Assembly: GCF_900099775.1 (NCBI RefSeq)
Contig: NZ_FMTM01000008.1
Span: 1-64,000 of the forward strand
Length of the DNA: 64,000 bases
Direction: 5' to 3'
From: Rhizobium mongolense subsp. loessense
Lineage (GTDB): Bacteria > Pseudomonadota > Alphaproteobacteria > Rhizobiales > Rhizobiaceae
In this document: positions 1 through 7,488 of the stretch, piece after piece
Position numbering within the stretch: the first letter of the stretch is position 1
Layout of the letters: every line of letters starts with the position of its first letter
The notes under the pieces: generated by a model
The model's database searches: none
What the model saw: only the letters and a program-made list of their open reading frames with translations
Told to the model about the DNA's origin: nothing
Program-made: the position numbers and the translations under genes

Positions 1-192
1 ACGGTCGAGAACACCAATGGCCGGGTTCGCAAATGGCTTTCGCGAGAGGTGGATCCCCTGTCGATCAGCGACGGCGAGCTGAGAGACATCTGCGACCGGC
101 TCAACTCGACGCCGCGGAAGTGCCTGGGCTACCGAACGCCCGCGGAAGTCTTCCGCAAGAAACTGCTCGCGCAAATGCGACGTGTCGGTTAG
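1..192 (+). CDS. IS30-family transposase, C-terminal fragment (window-truncated)
   Basis: The window opens inside an open frame that runs to TAG at 190-192. It encodes about 63 residues, including the stretches ENTNGRVRKWLSRE and LNSTPRKCLGYRTPAEVF. These match the end of the DDE catalytic domain of IS30-family transposases, where the last acidic region is followed by the typical 'P+K.LGY.TP.E' motif. The start lies outside the window, so completeness cannot be judged. About 45 bases follow before sequence of another element begins, which should contain the right inverted repeat of this IS. Family assignment is from motif recognition. Confidence 0.8.
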   Translation, partial: TVENTNGRVRKWLSREVDPLSISDGELRDICDRLNSTPRKCLGYRTPAEVFRKKLLAQMRRVG

Positions 193-236
193 CGTCACAC
201 GTGCAGGTCGCAATTCGGCTTGAACTCACACCGCAA

Positions 237-345
237 AGTTGAAGTGTCCTGATCCTGCAAAGTAAGAATGTCACTCTCCCCGGGTTTTGATGACCTGGGA
301 GATTGCGGATGGGACTGATTGCGATGAGCGAGCGCAATCCCTGCC
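237..345 (+). mobile_element. Remnant of the left end of an ISNCY-like insertion sequence
   Basis: An ATG at 309 is followed by codons for GLIAMSER, which resembles the conserved amino terminus of ISNCY-family transposases of rhizobia. The 70 bases upstream look like an IS terminal region. After about eleven codons the resemblance stops and the frame leads nowhere, so only the extreme left end seems to remain. It directly abuts the end of the IS30-type element, which suggests insertion of one IS into or beside another. The identification rests on a short match from memory and needs an ISfinder search. Confidence 0.4.
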
Positions 346-392
346 CCATGCCGCTCGATGTTCGATCACCTTCGATCGTTGCCACTTGAGAT

Positions 393-433
393 GCAGGTAA
401 ATACCTGCGCTTGACAAGCAGGTAAACACCTGC
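393..433 (+). promoter_or_regulatory. Two palindromic operators overlapping the arsR-type promoter
   Basis: Two near-identical 16-bp palindromes lie at 393-408 (GCAGGTAAATACCTGC) and 418-433 (GCAGGTAAACACCTGC), 25 bp apart start to start. Between and over them is a sigma-70 promoter: TTGACA at 411-416 and TATTAT at 435-440, 18 bp apart. The second palindrome fills the spacer between -35 and -10. This is the usual layout of an autoregulated ArsR-family operator, so the repressor encoded just downstream is the natural ligand. Binding itself is inferred. Confidence 0.75.
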
Positions 434-440
434 CTATTAT
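411..440 (+). promoter_or_regulatory. Sigma-70 promoter of the ArsR/AHA1 operon
   Basis: A perfect -35 (TTGACA, 411-416) and a good -10 (TATTAT, 435-440) are separated by 18 bp. The likely transcription start is near 447, which leaves only about 10-20 bases before the regulator's start codon, so the leader is very short or nearly absent. Confidence 0.7.
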
Positions 441-464
441 GGTTTTCACATTTAAGTGAGATCG

Positions 465-782
465 ATGGACGACGCTGACAAGGTTTTCAAAGCGCTGGGC
501 GACCCGACACGCAGAAAGCTGCTTGACCTTCTTTGTGAGAAGAACGGGCAGACGCTCGGCCAGCTATGCGACAACCTGGACATGGCCCGGCAATCCGTCA
601 CGCAGCACCTCGGGCTATTGGAAGCGGCCAATCTAGTGAGCACGGTTAGGCGCGGTCGGGAGAAGCTGCATTTCATCAACCCGGTGCCGCTCCACGAGGT
701 CTACGAACGATGGGTGCGGAAATTCGAACATCAGCGGCTCAGCCTGCTGCATGATCTCAAGAATGAACTCGAAGGAAGGTAA
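465..782 (+). CDS. ArsR/SmtB-family winged-helix repressor
   Basis: This 105-residue protein begins MDDADKVFKALGDPTRRKLL, the classic start of ArsR-family repressors. A recognition helix region around QLCDNLDMARQSVTQHLGLL follows (residues 33-52), then the wing (VRRGREKLHFINP). No metal-binding CxC pair is visible, so it is not an obvious metal sensor. It belongs to the metal-independent subgroup often paired with AHA1/SRPBCC proteins. A GTG at 456 would add three residues; ATG 465 fits the family better. The next gene starts two bases after its stop, indicating an operon. Regulation is probably autogenous through the two palindromes upstream. Confidence 0.9.
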   Translation: MDDADKVFKALGDPTRRKLLDLLCEKNGQTLGQLCDNLDMARQSVTQHLGLLEAANLVSTVRRGREKLHFINPVPLHEVYERWVRKFEHQRLSLLHDLKNELEGR

Positions 783-784
783 CA

Positions 785-1249
785 ATGACCAGAGAGACGA
801 CCAGCTTTGTATACGTGACCTATATTCTCTCGACCCCGGAAAAGGTGTTCGAGGCCATAACGAAACCGGACGTCGCACGGCGATACTGGGGCCACGAGAA
901 CGTCTCCGACTGGAAGCCGGGATCGAAATGGGAACATATCCGTGCCAACGATGAACGGACTGTCGAACTCGTCGGCAAGGTCATTGAGGTCTCGCCGCCG
1001 ACCCGTCTCGTCATCACCTGGGCGAATGCTTCGCAGGCCTCCGACCCGGCAAGCTACAGCCGGGTGACGTTCGCGATCGAGGAATACGACACCATGGTCC
1101 GGCTGACCGTCACCCATGACGAGCTCGAAGCCGGCAGCGGGATGGCGAAAGGCATCAAACAAGGTTGGCCGGCCGTCCTGTCCAGCCTGAAATCCTTCCT
1201 GGAAACTGGCCGCGGCATTGACCTTTTCGCCAAGCCAAAATCGGCCTGA
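785..1249 (+). CDS. SRPBCC / AHA1-domain protein
   Basis: A 154-residue protein of the AHA1 (activator of Hsp90 ATPase homologue 1-like) branch of the START/SRPBCC fold. The pattern 'STPEKVFEAITKPDVARRYWG' near the start and the later 'VTHDELE' and 'GWPAVLSSLKSFLETG' blocks are characteristic: a hydrophobic cup closed by the long C-terminal helix. Such proteins commonly sit directly behind an ArsR repressor; their ligand is usually unknown. Here the gene begins two bases after the repressor's stop, with the SD GAAGGAGG-like stretch inside the end of arsR. It is almost certainly co-transcribed with the repressor. The specific function is not known. Confidence 0.88.
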   Translation: MTRETTSFVYVTYILSTPEKVFEAITKPDVARRYWGHENVSDWKPGSKWEHIRANDERTVELVGKVIEVSPPTRLVITWANASQASDPASYSRVTFAIEEYDTMVRLTVTHDELEAGSGMAKGIKQGWPAVLSSLKSFLETGRGIDLFAKPKSA

Positions 1250-1288
1250 TCCCTTGCGGTGCCCATCAACAATTCTGCCAGCGGGAGA

Positions 1289-1711
1289 ATGACAGTGACC
1301 AAGACCTATACCGGCGGATGCGCGTGCGGCGCGATCCGCTATGAAACGAGCAGCGAACCTATCTTCGAGAACCACTGCCAATGTCGCGATTGCCAGAGGC
1401 GAAGTGGCACGGGGCACGGCTCATACCTGACCTTCCCCCAGCGAGCCGATGTGACGATTACGGGCGACGCGAACACCTGGCGGGTAGCGGCCGACAGCGG
1501 GAACGAAAAGGTCCATGCCTTCTGCCCGACCTGTGGAACGCCGGTCCATCTGACATTCGTCGCAATGCCGGAACTGATTGCGGTCCCCGCGACCAGCCTT
1601 GACGACCCTGGCCAATTTAACCCGCAGGTGGTCACATACACCATCCGCGGCCATGGGTGGGACACGATTGATTCCTCCTTGCAGAAATTCGAGCGAATGC
1701 CACCCGGATAA
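1289..1711 (+). CDS. GFA-family (CENP-V/GFA domain) zinc protein 1
   Basis: About 140 residues with the cysteine pattern of the GFA fold: GGCACG near the start, then CQCRDC, then CPTCG about 50 residues later. These bind one or two zinc ions. The family is named for glutathione-dependent formaldehyde-activating enzyme, but most members have no assigned reaction. The frame is open from a GTG at 1259. I prefer ATG 1289 or GTG 1295, the latter with GGGAGA six bases upstream. It follows the AHA1 gene by 40-46 bases and probably belongs to the ArsR operon, which would put all these genes under the same repressor. Confidence 0.85.
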   Translation: MTVTKTYTGGCACGAIRYETSSEPIFENHCQCRDCQRRSGTGHGSYLTFPQRADVTITGDANTWRVAADSGNEKVHAFCPTCGTPVHLTFVAMPELIAVPATSLDDPGQFNPQVVTYTIRGHGWDTIDSSLQKFERMPPG

Positions 1712-1843
1712 ATTCGGTTGAGAGCAATACGAAACGGCCGGCAATGTTAGTGGCCGCTAGCACCCTCCCCGAGCTGCCTTGCAACCCGGACCAGCCGGTC
1801 AGATCGAGGCTGCTCCGACCGTTTGGCTTAGAGGAGACGCAGC

Positions 1844-2236
1844 ATGGACAGATTCACTGGCGGTTGCCTCTGCGGCAACGTCCGAATTGTGGCGTCGGGA
1901 CTCCCATACCGGGTCGGCCTTTGTCATTGTCTCGACTGTCGCAAGCATCATGGGGCTCTTTTTCACGCTTCCGCGATCTTCCCTCAGGATGCGGTGACGA
2001 TCGATGGCGAAGCACGCGACTACGCCGGGCGGTTTTTCTGTCCCCGCTGCGGCTCGCCCGTTTTCGCACGCACCGCAGACGAAATCGAAGTGAATCTGGG
2101 ATCCCTGGATGCCGCTGACCAGCTGGTGCCAACCTACGAAAGCTGGATCGTCCGTCGCGAGTCCTGGTTGCCGCCATTTCCGATCACGAGACGATACGAT
2201 CGCGATCGTGACGCCACGAGCCGCTTTGAGGAATAG
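1844..2236 (+). CDS. GFA-family zinc protein 2
   Basis: A 130-residue GFA-domain protein with GGCLCGNVR, then LCHCLDCRKHHG, then FCPRCGSPVF, so all the usual zinc ligands are present. It ends with the YESWIVRRESWLPPF block seen in the subgroup that also includes the protein at 57649-58023. An SD (GAGGAG) sits at 1830-1835. The 132-base gap from the previous GFA gene leaves it open whether it has its own promoter. The enzymatic role is unknown; the formaldehyde-activation label should not be taken literally. Confidence 0.88.
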   Translation: MDRFTGGCLCGNVRIVASGLPYRVGLCHCLDCRKHHGALFHASAIFPQDAVTIDGEARDYAGRFFCPRCGSPVFARTADEIEVNLGSLDAADQLVPTYESWIVRRESWLPPFPITRRYDRDRDATSRFEE

Positions 2237-2303
2237 GTCGCACGAACGGGTGCGCAGGCGCGCCGTTACAGCAGCCCTCGGATCGACTGGCCGTTTGGGA
2301 GGG

Positions 2304-3821
2304 TCACTCCGGAAGACCGGCCTTGCGGTAGCCATCAACGAAATGCTCGAGCGTCGCAGCGTCGCGGAATGGCTCCGTCGTGGCCCAGTGGCGGGTCGTG
2401 AAATGCGGGTTGCCAACGAGGAACAGTTCGGCCTCTGCGCGCGCCTCGTCGAGCCGGCCCAGTTGGGCAAGGCTTGCCGCCAGGAAACGGCGTGAGCTTG
2501 TATGATAAGTCTCTTCCCGACGCAGTGTGTCGACAGCGGCTTCGTATTCACCGGCCGCATATTGCGCCTGGCCGAGCGTCAAATAGTACCAGCTTGCCGG
2601 AAGTGGGTTCAGCCGGAACGCCTTGCGGATGTGCTCAAGGCCTTCCTCAACCCGCCCGGCCAGGACCGTAATGTCGGATAACGCGGCCCAGGTGTCGGCT
2701 TCATTCGGGTCGAGCTCGATCGCCTTGACGAATTCCGCGTCTGCCTCGGCGAAGCTGCGCTCATAGGCAAGCAAGTAAGCAAGGATCCAGCGACAGCCAG
2801 CATCGTTGGGATCGAGTGCTACAGCTTTGCGCGCCAGCTCCAAAGCGTCGCTGCGGGCGGCTTCCGTTGGTCCGCCGCTATGTACCCATCCCATCCAGTG
2901 ATTCACGGCAAGCCAGCGATAGGCCTCGGCATATTCGGGATCGAGGGAAACCGCGCGCGTCAGCATCAGATGCGCTTCCCGCGCCGCCTGCGGCGAGTCA
3001 TCCATCAGCTTGCGCGCCCGCACGCAGAGATCGTAGGCCTCGAGATTTTTGGGTCGATTGCGCGGCGGCGGTGCGCGCAGCCGGCCGAGCAGCGCCTCAA
3101 CGATCTTGCCAGTGACCTCGTCCTGAACGGTAAAGATATCGTCCAGGCTGCGATCGAAGCGTTCCGCCCATAGATGATCTCCACTCACCGCGTCGACCAG
3201 CTGAGCGTTGATGCGTACGCGCCCCGCAGCACGTCTTGCGCTCCCCTCCAGGAGGTAACGCACGCCGAGGTCCTCAGCGATCCCGCGTATATCGATGGCC
3301 TTTCCCTTGTAAGCAAAGGCAGAGTTGCGTGCGATGACGAACAGGCCGGAGATCCTGGACAGGTCGGTAATCAGGTCTTCGGTCAACCCATCCGCGAAGA
3401 ATTCCTGCTCGGGATCGTTGCTGACATTCCCGAAGGGCAGCACGGCTATCGATGGCTTGTCGGGCAGCGGCAAAGGTTTTCGGTTCGCACCACCGAGGTG
3501 TTCGATGGCCCCCGTGAAGCGGTAGCCGACTCGCGGAACCGTGGCGATCCAATCCCCACCATTGGCGGTCGGACCAAGCAGCTTCCTGAGCTGCGCGATC
3601 TGGACGGTGAGGTTGCCTTCCTCGACGGCCGTGCCCGGCCACGCCGCGTCCATCAACTCGGCCTTGCCAAGGATTTCGCCGGGCCGTCCGACGAGCGCCG
3701 CAAGCAGCTTTAGTCCGCGGTAGCCGAGAGCAACAGGATCATCATTCCGAAGGAGCGTTCCCGCACCCGGATCAAGCACGAACGGACCAAAGGCAAAGCG
3801 CGTTCCCTGCATAAGGCGCAT
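2304..3821 (-). CDS. Winged-helix / TolB-like / TPR regulator (CadC-OmpR type DNA-binding domain)
   Basis: 505 residues in three parts. Residues 10-104 form a Trans_Reg_C winged helix (recognition region 'VEEGNLTVQIAQLRKLLG', wing 'VPRVGYRF'). Residues 120-255 are a TolB-N/FlgO-like domain ('SIAVLPFGNVSNDPEQEFFADG', shown only in part, then 'YLLEGSARRAAGRVRINAQL'). Residues 260-490 carry several TPR helices. Proteins of this build are often mislabelled adenylate cyclase because some relatives carry a cyclase domain; none is present here. No transmembrane segment is visible, so it should act in the cytoplasm as a one-component regulator. It is divergent from the DUF1127/MFS genes, which are candidate targets by position only. 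Confidence 0.85.
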   Translation of the reverse strand: MRLMQGTRFAFGPFVLDPGAGTLLRNDDPVALGYRGLKLLAALVGRPGEILGKAELMDAAWPGTAVEEGNLTVQIAQLRKLLGPTANGGDWIATVPRVGYRFTGAIEHLGGANRKPLPLPDKPSIAVLPFGNVSNDPEQEFFADGLTEDLITDLSRISGLFVIARNSAFAYKGKAIDIRGIAEDLGVRYLLEGSARRAAGRVRINAQLVDAVSGDHLWAERFDRSLDDIFTVQDEVTGKIVEALLGRLRAPPPRNRPKNLEAYDLCVRARKLMDDSPQAAREAHLMLTRAVSLDPEYAEAYRWLAVNHWMGWVHSGGPTEAARSDALELARKAVALDPNDAGCRWILAYLLAYERSFAEADAEFVKAIELDPNEADTWAALSDITVLAGRVEEGLEHIRKAFRLNPLPASWYYLTLGQAQYAAGEYEAAVDTLRREETYHTSSRRFLAASLAQLGRLDEARAEAELFLVGNPHFTTRHWATTEPFRDAATLEHFVDGYRKAGLPE

Positions 3822-3948
3822 CTATAGCCCGTTTGGAAGTTTTTGGAACTATTTGGGAGAGCTTAATTACGGCGCTGTTCGTATCCTACAGAATTTCATC
3901 CTCCTTCAGGTCGAGGGACCGTGGCCGTCAAAACATATGGAGGTTGCT

Positions 3949-4164
3949 ATGAACGATATTCCCTACGTGGGGCTGGCGGAAGGGTGGCGCCGGGCCTACA
4001 GCCTGGCAGCCCTGCGAAGCGTTATCGCGGCCTGGGACGAGCGGATATGCTTTCGCTGGCAACTTGAGCAAAAGTCGAAGGACGATCCCCACTTGATCGA
4101 CGATATCGGTCTGACGAGACGGCAGGTCGAGGCAGAGATCGCCAAGCCCTTCTGGCAACGATAA
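3949..4164 (+). CDS. DUF1127 (YjiS-like) small protein
   Basis: A 71-residue basic protein. Its C-terminal half (RWQLEQKSKDDPHLIDDIGL followed by TRRQVEAEI and a terminal KPFW) matches the DUF1127 signature 'L..L.D..L.DIGL.R..' common in rhizobia. ATG 3949 is chosen because GGAGG lies at 3939-3943; an upstream extension to 3853 lacks such support. In this family, small arginine-rich members have been linked to RNA metabolism and to phosphate or carbon responses, but the role of this copy is unknown. It lies 13 bases ahead of the MFS gene and may be co-transcribed. Confidence 0.8.
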   Translation: MNDIPYVGLAEGWRRAYSLAALRSVIAAWDERICFRWQLEQKSKDDPHLIDDIGLTRRQVEAEIAKPFWQR

Positions 4165-4177
4165 GGCGAAGACTGCA

Positions 4178-5386
4178 ATGACACCGGATCGCGAGTTTCC
4201 GAGTGCCGCAACGGTTTTTCGGCACTTGCACAGCACGACATCCCCGCGAGAGGATCGGATCTCATGGGCCGCGATGGCGGGCATCATCGCGACCGTCACG
4301 GTGTTCGCCGTGGCACAGGGGCTGACCTATCCGCTGCTCAGCTTCATCCTGGAGCGGCAGGAGACGACGGCCGGCCTGATCGGCTTGTCGGCGGCGATGA
4401 CGCCACTGGGTTTCATTGTATCCGCGCCCTTCATTCCAACGCTGGCGCGGCGCGTGGGCGCGGCGCGGCTTGCGATCCTTTGTTCCACCCTCGCCGCGCT
4501 CATCCTGATCGCGATTGCCTGGACCCAGGAGGTCTGGGCCTGGATGCCTCTGCGCTTCCTACTCGGCTTCTTCGCCAATCCGCTTTACGTGATCAGCGAA
4601 ACCTGGCTGATCGCGATCACGCCCGCGCCACGCCGGGGCCGCATCATGGGCCTCTATTCATCAATCGTTTCGGGGGGCTTCGCCATCGGCCCGCTGTCGC
4701 TCGGTCTTGTCGGCACACAGGGCTGGCCGCCCTTCATCATTGGCATTGTGGCCTTCCCACTTTGCGGCCTGATCGTGCTTGCGGTCGTGCCGCGCCTTCC
4801 GAAGATGCCGCATGAAGGCGAGGCAAGATCGGTCGCCGGGTTCTTCGCACAGGCACCCCTTCTGTTGTTCGCGGTTTTCACTGCTGCGGCCTTCGAGCAG
4901 GTCGTGATTTCCTTGTTCACGGTTTATGGTGCCGCGCTTGGCAGTGCCGATGCACGCATCGCTTCGCTCATCGCCTGTTTCACCGCAGGCAATGCCGTGA
5001 TGCAGATTTTGCTCGGACGCGCGGCCGAACGGTTCGGCTCGACGCGGACCATGTTGTTCTGTGCCCTGGCTTCGCTGGCCGGCTGCCTGCTGCTGCCGTT
5101 GCTCTTCAACGCATGGCTCATCTGGCCGCTCGTTTTCGCCTGGGGCGGGGTCTCGTTCGGGATTTACACCATGTCGCTGATCCATCTCGGCGAGCGTTTC
5201 ATCGGTCAAGCCTTGATCGCCGGAAACGCGGCCTTCGCGTTCGTGTGGGGTATCGGCGGCATTGTGGGCTCGCCTGCGACAGGACTAGCGATGCAACTGA
5301 TCGGACATCAAGGGCTGCCATCGTCCCTTGGCCTCATGTGTTTTGTACTGGCGGTGTTTCTGATGGCGGAGAGACGGCGAGGCTGA
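4178..5386 (+). CDS. Major facilitator superfamily transporter
   Basis: 402 residues with about twelve hydrophobic segments after a 30-residue polar amino terminus. The repeated loop motif is visible around 'RRVGAARL' (between segments 2 and 3) and 'RGRIMGLYSSIVSGGFAIGP' (segment 5 region), typical of drug/proton antiporters of the YcaD-like group. The substrate cannot be read from the sequence. No strong SD precedes the chosen ATG, so an internal start (for example near the first membrane segment) is possible. It follows the DUF1127 gene closely. Confidence 0.85.
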   Translation: MTPDREFPSAATVFRHLHSTTSPREDRISWAAMAGIIATVTVFAVAQGLTYPLLSFILERQETTAGLIGLSAAMTPLGFIVSAPFIPTLARRVGAARLAILCSTLAALILIAIAWTQEVWAWMPLRFLLGFFANPLYVISETWLIAITPAPRRGRIMGLYSSIVSGGFAIGPLSLGLVGTQGWPPFIIGIVAFPLCGLIVLAVVPRLPKMPHEGEARSVAGFFAQAPLLLFAVFTAAAFEQVVISLFTVYGAALGSADARIASLIACFTAGNAVMQILLGRAAERFGSTRTMLFCALASLAGCLLLPLLFNAWLIWPLVFAWGGVSFGIYTMSLIHLGERFIGQALIAGNAAFAFVWGIGGIVGSPATGLAMQLIGHQGLPSSLGLMCFVLAVFLMAERRRG

Positions 5387-5717
5387 TCAAGCCGATTGCC
5401 TTGCGCCGCGTCGATGGTATGCCGGATCTCACCAAGGAGCCAGCATGACTGCCGAAGATCTCCCAATTCAAAGGGCGTGCGGCCGCGTTTGCTTCCATCG
5501 AGACCGCCGTTGCTGGCGGCACACCAACTCGCTGCTGCGGACAGAGGACGAATGACGCTTTCGCTCCTCGACACAGGTGCAAGGTGAAAGCGCAAGGATT
5601 TCCGCCACGGAGGAGGACGCCGTGCGGGCTGACAGTCTGCATGAACGCAGCAACTGCCCCACTTTCCAAATCTGCAAAGTACTCTACACTCCGCTTTATA
5701 TCGCCGGAGAGAAATCC
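5387..5717. other. Intergenic stretch with no recognised gene
   Basis: 331 bases between the MFS gene and the DUF4864 gene. One 36-codon frame (5444-5554, + strand) is preceded by AAGGAG at a good distance, but the encoded peptide is rich in Arg, Cys and His and resembles nothing I know. I therefore do not call it a gene with confidence. The DUF4864 promoter should lie in the AT-richer last 60 bases. No hairpin terminator is evident behind the MFS gene. Confidence 0.4.
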
Positions 5718-6146
5718 ATGCGCGCTTTATACTCTGTGTCTGCGCTGTGTGCTGCTTTGATCTTTGTATCTATACCGGCGCGGGCAGAAGATCCGGTCGA
5801 GACGACGCGGCATATCATCGAGGATCAAATTACGGCCTTCCTGAAGGATGATGCGGAGACGGCCTATTCCTTTGCAGCGCCCGGCATTAAGGCGATGTAT
5901 CCGGACAAGGGCGTCTTCTTTGCGATGGTGAAGAAGAGCTACGAACCCGTCTATCATCCTGGGAACTATGCATTCGGCCGCAGCCGCTCCATCGATAACG
6001 GCGCAATGATCTATCACGAGGTCCTGATATCCGGTCGCGACGGCAAGGACTGGACGGCGATCTACCAGATGATGCGGCAGCCCGACGGCGACTACAAGAT
6101 CAACGGCGTGCAGATCGTGCCCAACACCGACAGCAAAGGCATTTGA
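5718..6146 (+). CDS. DUF4864 family secreted protein
   Basis: 142 residues. The first 23 form a signal peptide (MRALYSVSALCAALIFVSIP followed by ARA and a cleavage site before EDP). The mature part shows 'ETTRHIIEDQITAFLKDDAE' and 'MYPDKGVFFAMVKKSYEPVY', the hallmark of DUF4864, a cystatin/NTF2-like small fold found in alphaproteobacterial periplasmic proteins. ATG 5718 was chosen because it begins the signal peptide and has GGAGA at 5706-5710. It stands alone, convergent with tgt. The function is unknown. Confidence 0.85.
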   Translation: MRALYSVSALCAALIFVSIPARAEDPVETTRHIIEDQITAFLKDDAETAYSFAAPGIKAMYPDKGVFFAMVKKSYEPVYHPGNYAFGRSRSIDNGAMIYHEVLISGRDGKDWTAIYQMMRQPDGDYKINGVQIVPNTDSKGI

Positions 6147-6357
6147 CGGCGGTTCAGCCGATCCTGTTCCAAGGCATGCGGGAAAACATGCGAGCGCGGC
6201 GTCGAGAAGGCGGGCGAATGCAAAGCTGCCAGATGCAGGAGAAATCCGCACAGCACCGACAACAGACGCAGCATTCCGACGGTGAGCTGGACCTGGCCTG
6301 AAGATCGTCAGGCGCGGCGCGCCCTGGCTCGCGCCTTCCACCGGCATACCATCGGCC

Positions 6358-7488
6358 TCAAGCGCGCTCGAGATCGCCCTTTGCCCATTCCTCCTGGGTT
6401 TCCGCCATGAAATCGGCGAAGCGATCCTCGGCAATCGCCGTGCGGATGCCTTGCATCAGTTCCTGATAGTAGCTGAGATTGTGCCACGAGAGCAGCATGC
6501 CGCCGAGCGCCTCGTTGGCGCGGACGAGATGGTGCAGATAGGCGCGCGAATAATCGCGCGAGGCCGGGCAATTCGACTCCTCGTCGAGCGGACGCACATC
6601 CTCCGCGTGGCGAGCGTTGCGGATATTGACCTTCCCGCGGCGGGTAAACGCCAGGCCATGGCGGCCGGAGCGGGTTGGCATCACGCAGTCGAACATGTCG
6701 ATGCCGCGAGCAACCGATTTCAGGATATCATCGGGCGTGCCGACGCCCATGAGGTAGCGCGGCTTTTCGCCGGGCAGCACCGGCAAAGTTTCCTCGAGCA
6801 TCTTCAGCATGACATCCTGCGGTTCGCCAACGGCAAGACCGCCGACCGCATAGCCCTTAAGATCAAGCTGTGCCAGCTCTTCGGCCGAGCGAATGCGGAG
6901 TGCGGGAATGTCGCCACCCTGCACGATGCCGAACATCGCCTTGCCCAGCTGGTTGCCGAAGGCGATCTTGCAGCGTTCAGCCCAGCGCAGCGAAAGCTCC
7001 ATTGCGCGTTCAATCTCGCGCGGTTCGGCCGGAAGCGCCACGCATTCGTCAAGCTGCATCTGGATATCGGAGCCGAGCAGCCCCTGGATTTCGATCGAGC
7101 GCTCCGGCGACATGTGATGCAGGCTGCCGTCGACATGCGACTTGAAGGTGACGCCCTGCTCGTCGAGCTTGCGAAGACCTGAAAGTGACATGACCTGGAA
7201 GCCGCCGGAATCCGTCAGGATCGGATGTTCCCAGCGGATGAGGCTGTGCAGGCCGCCGAGGCGCGCCACGCGCTCTGCCGTCGGGCGCAGCATCAGGTGG
7301 TAGGTGTTGCCAAGAATGATGTCGGCGCCCGTTTCGCGAACCTGGTCGAGATACATGGCCTTGACGGTGCCGACCGTGCCCACGGGCATGAACGCCGGCG
7401 TGCGGATGGTGCCGCGCGGCATTGAGATCTCGCCGAGGCGGGCGCCTGCATCGGTCCTTCTGAGCGTGAACTGGAAATTCTCGGTCAT
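6358..7488 (-). CDS. tgt: Queuine (preQ1) tRNA-ribosyltransferase
   Basis: 376 residues. Exchanges guanine 34 for preQ1 in tRNAs with GUN anticodons. Visible motifs are GTVGTVKAM, DSGGFQVMSL (with the general-base Asp), the nucleophile region 'FDCVMPTRSGRHG' and GGLAVGEPQ. The usual zinc site near residue 300 reads SNCPASRDYSRAYLHH, keeping one of the three cysteines of the normal CxCxxC motif, while the downstream His (LLSWHN) is retained. ATG 7488 begins MTENFQF, as in homologues. A frame running further upstream is queA read out of phase. The start overlaps the end of queA by four bases, so the two are translationally coupled. Confidence 0.96.
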   Translation of the reverse strand: MTENFQFTLRRTDAGARLGEISMPRGTIRTPAFMPVGTVGTVKAMYLDQVRETGADIILGNTYHLMLRPTAERVARLGGLHSLIRWEHPILTDSGGFQVMSLSGLRKLDEQGVTFKSHVDGSLHHMSPERSIEIQGLLGSDIQMQLDECVALPAEPREIERAMELSLRWAERCKIAFGNQLGKAMFGIVQGGDIPALRIRSAEELAQLDLKGYAVGGLAVGEPQDVMLKMLEETLPVLPGEKPRYLMGVGTPDDILKSVARGIDMFDCVMPTRSGRHGLAFTRRGKVNIRNARHAEDVRPLDEESNCPASRDYSRAYLHHLVRANEALGGMLLSWHNLSYYQELMQGIRTAIAEDRFADFMAETQEEWAKGDLERA

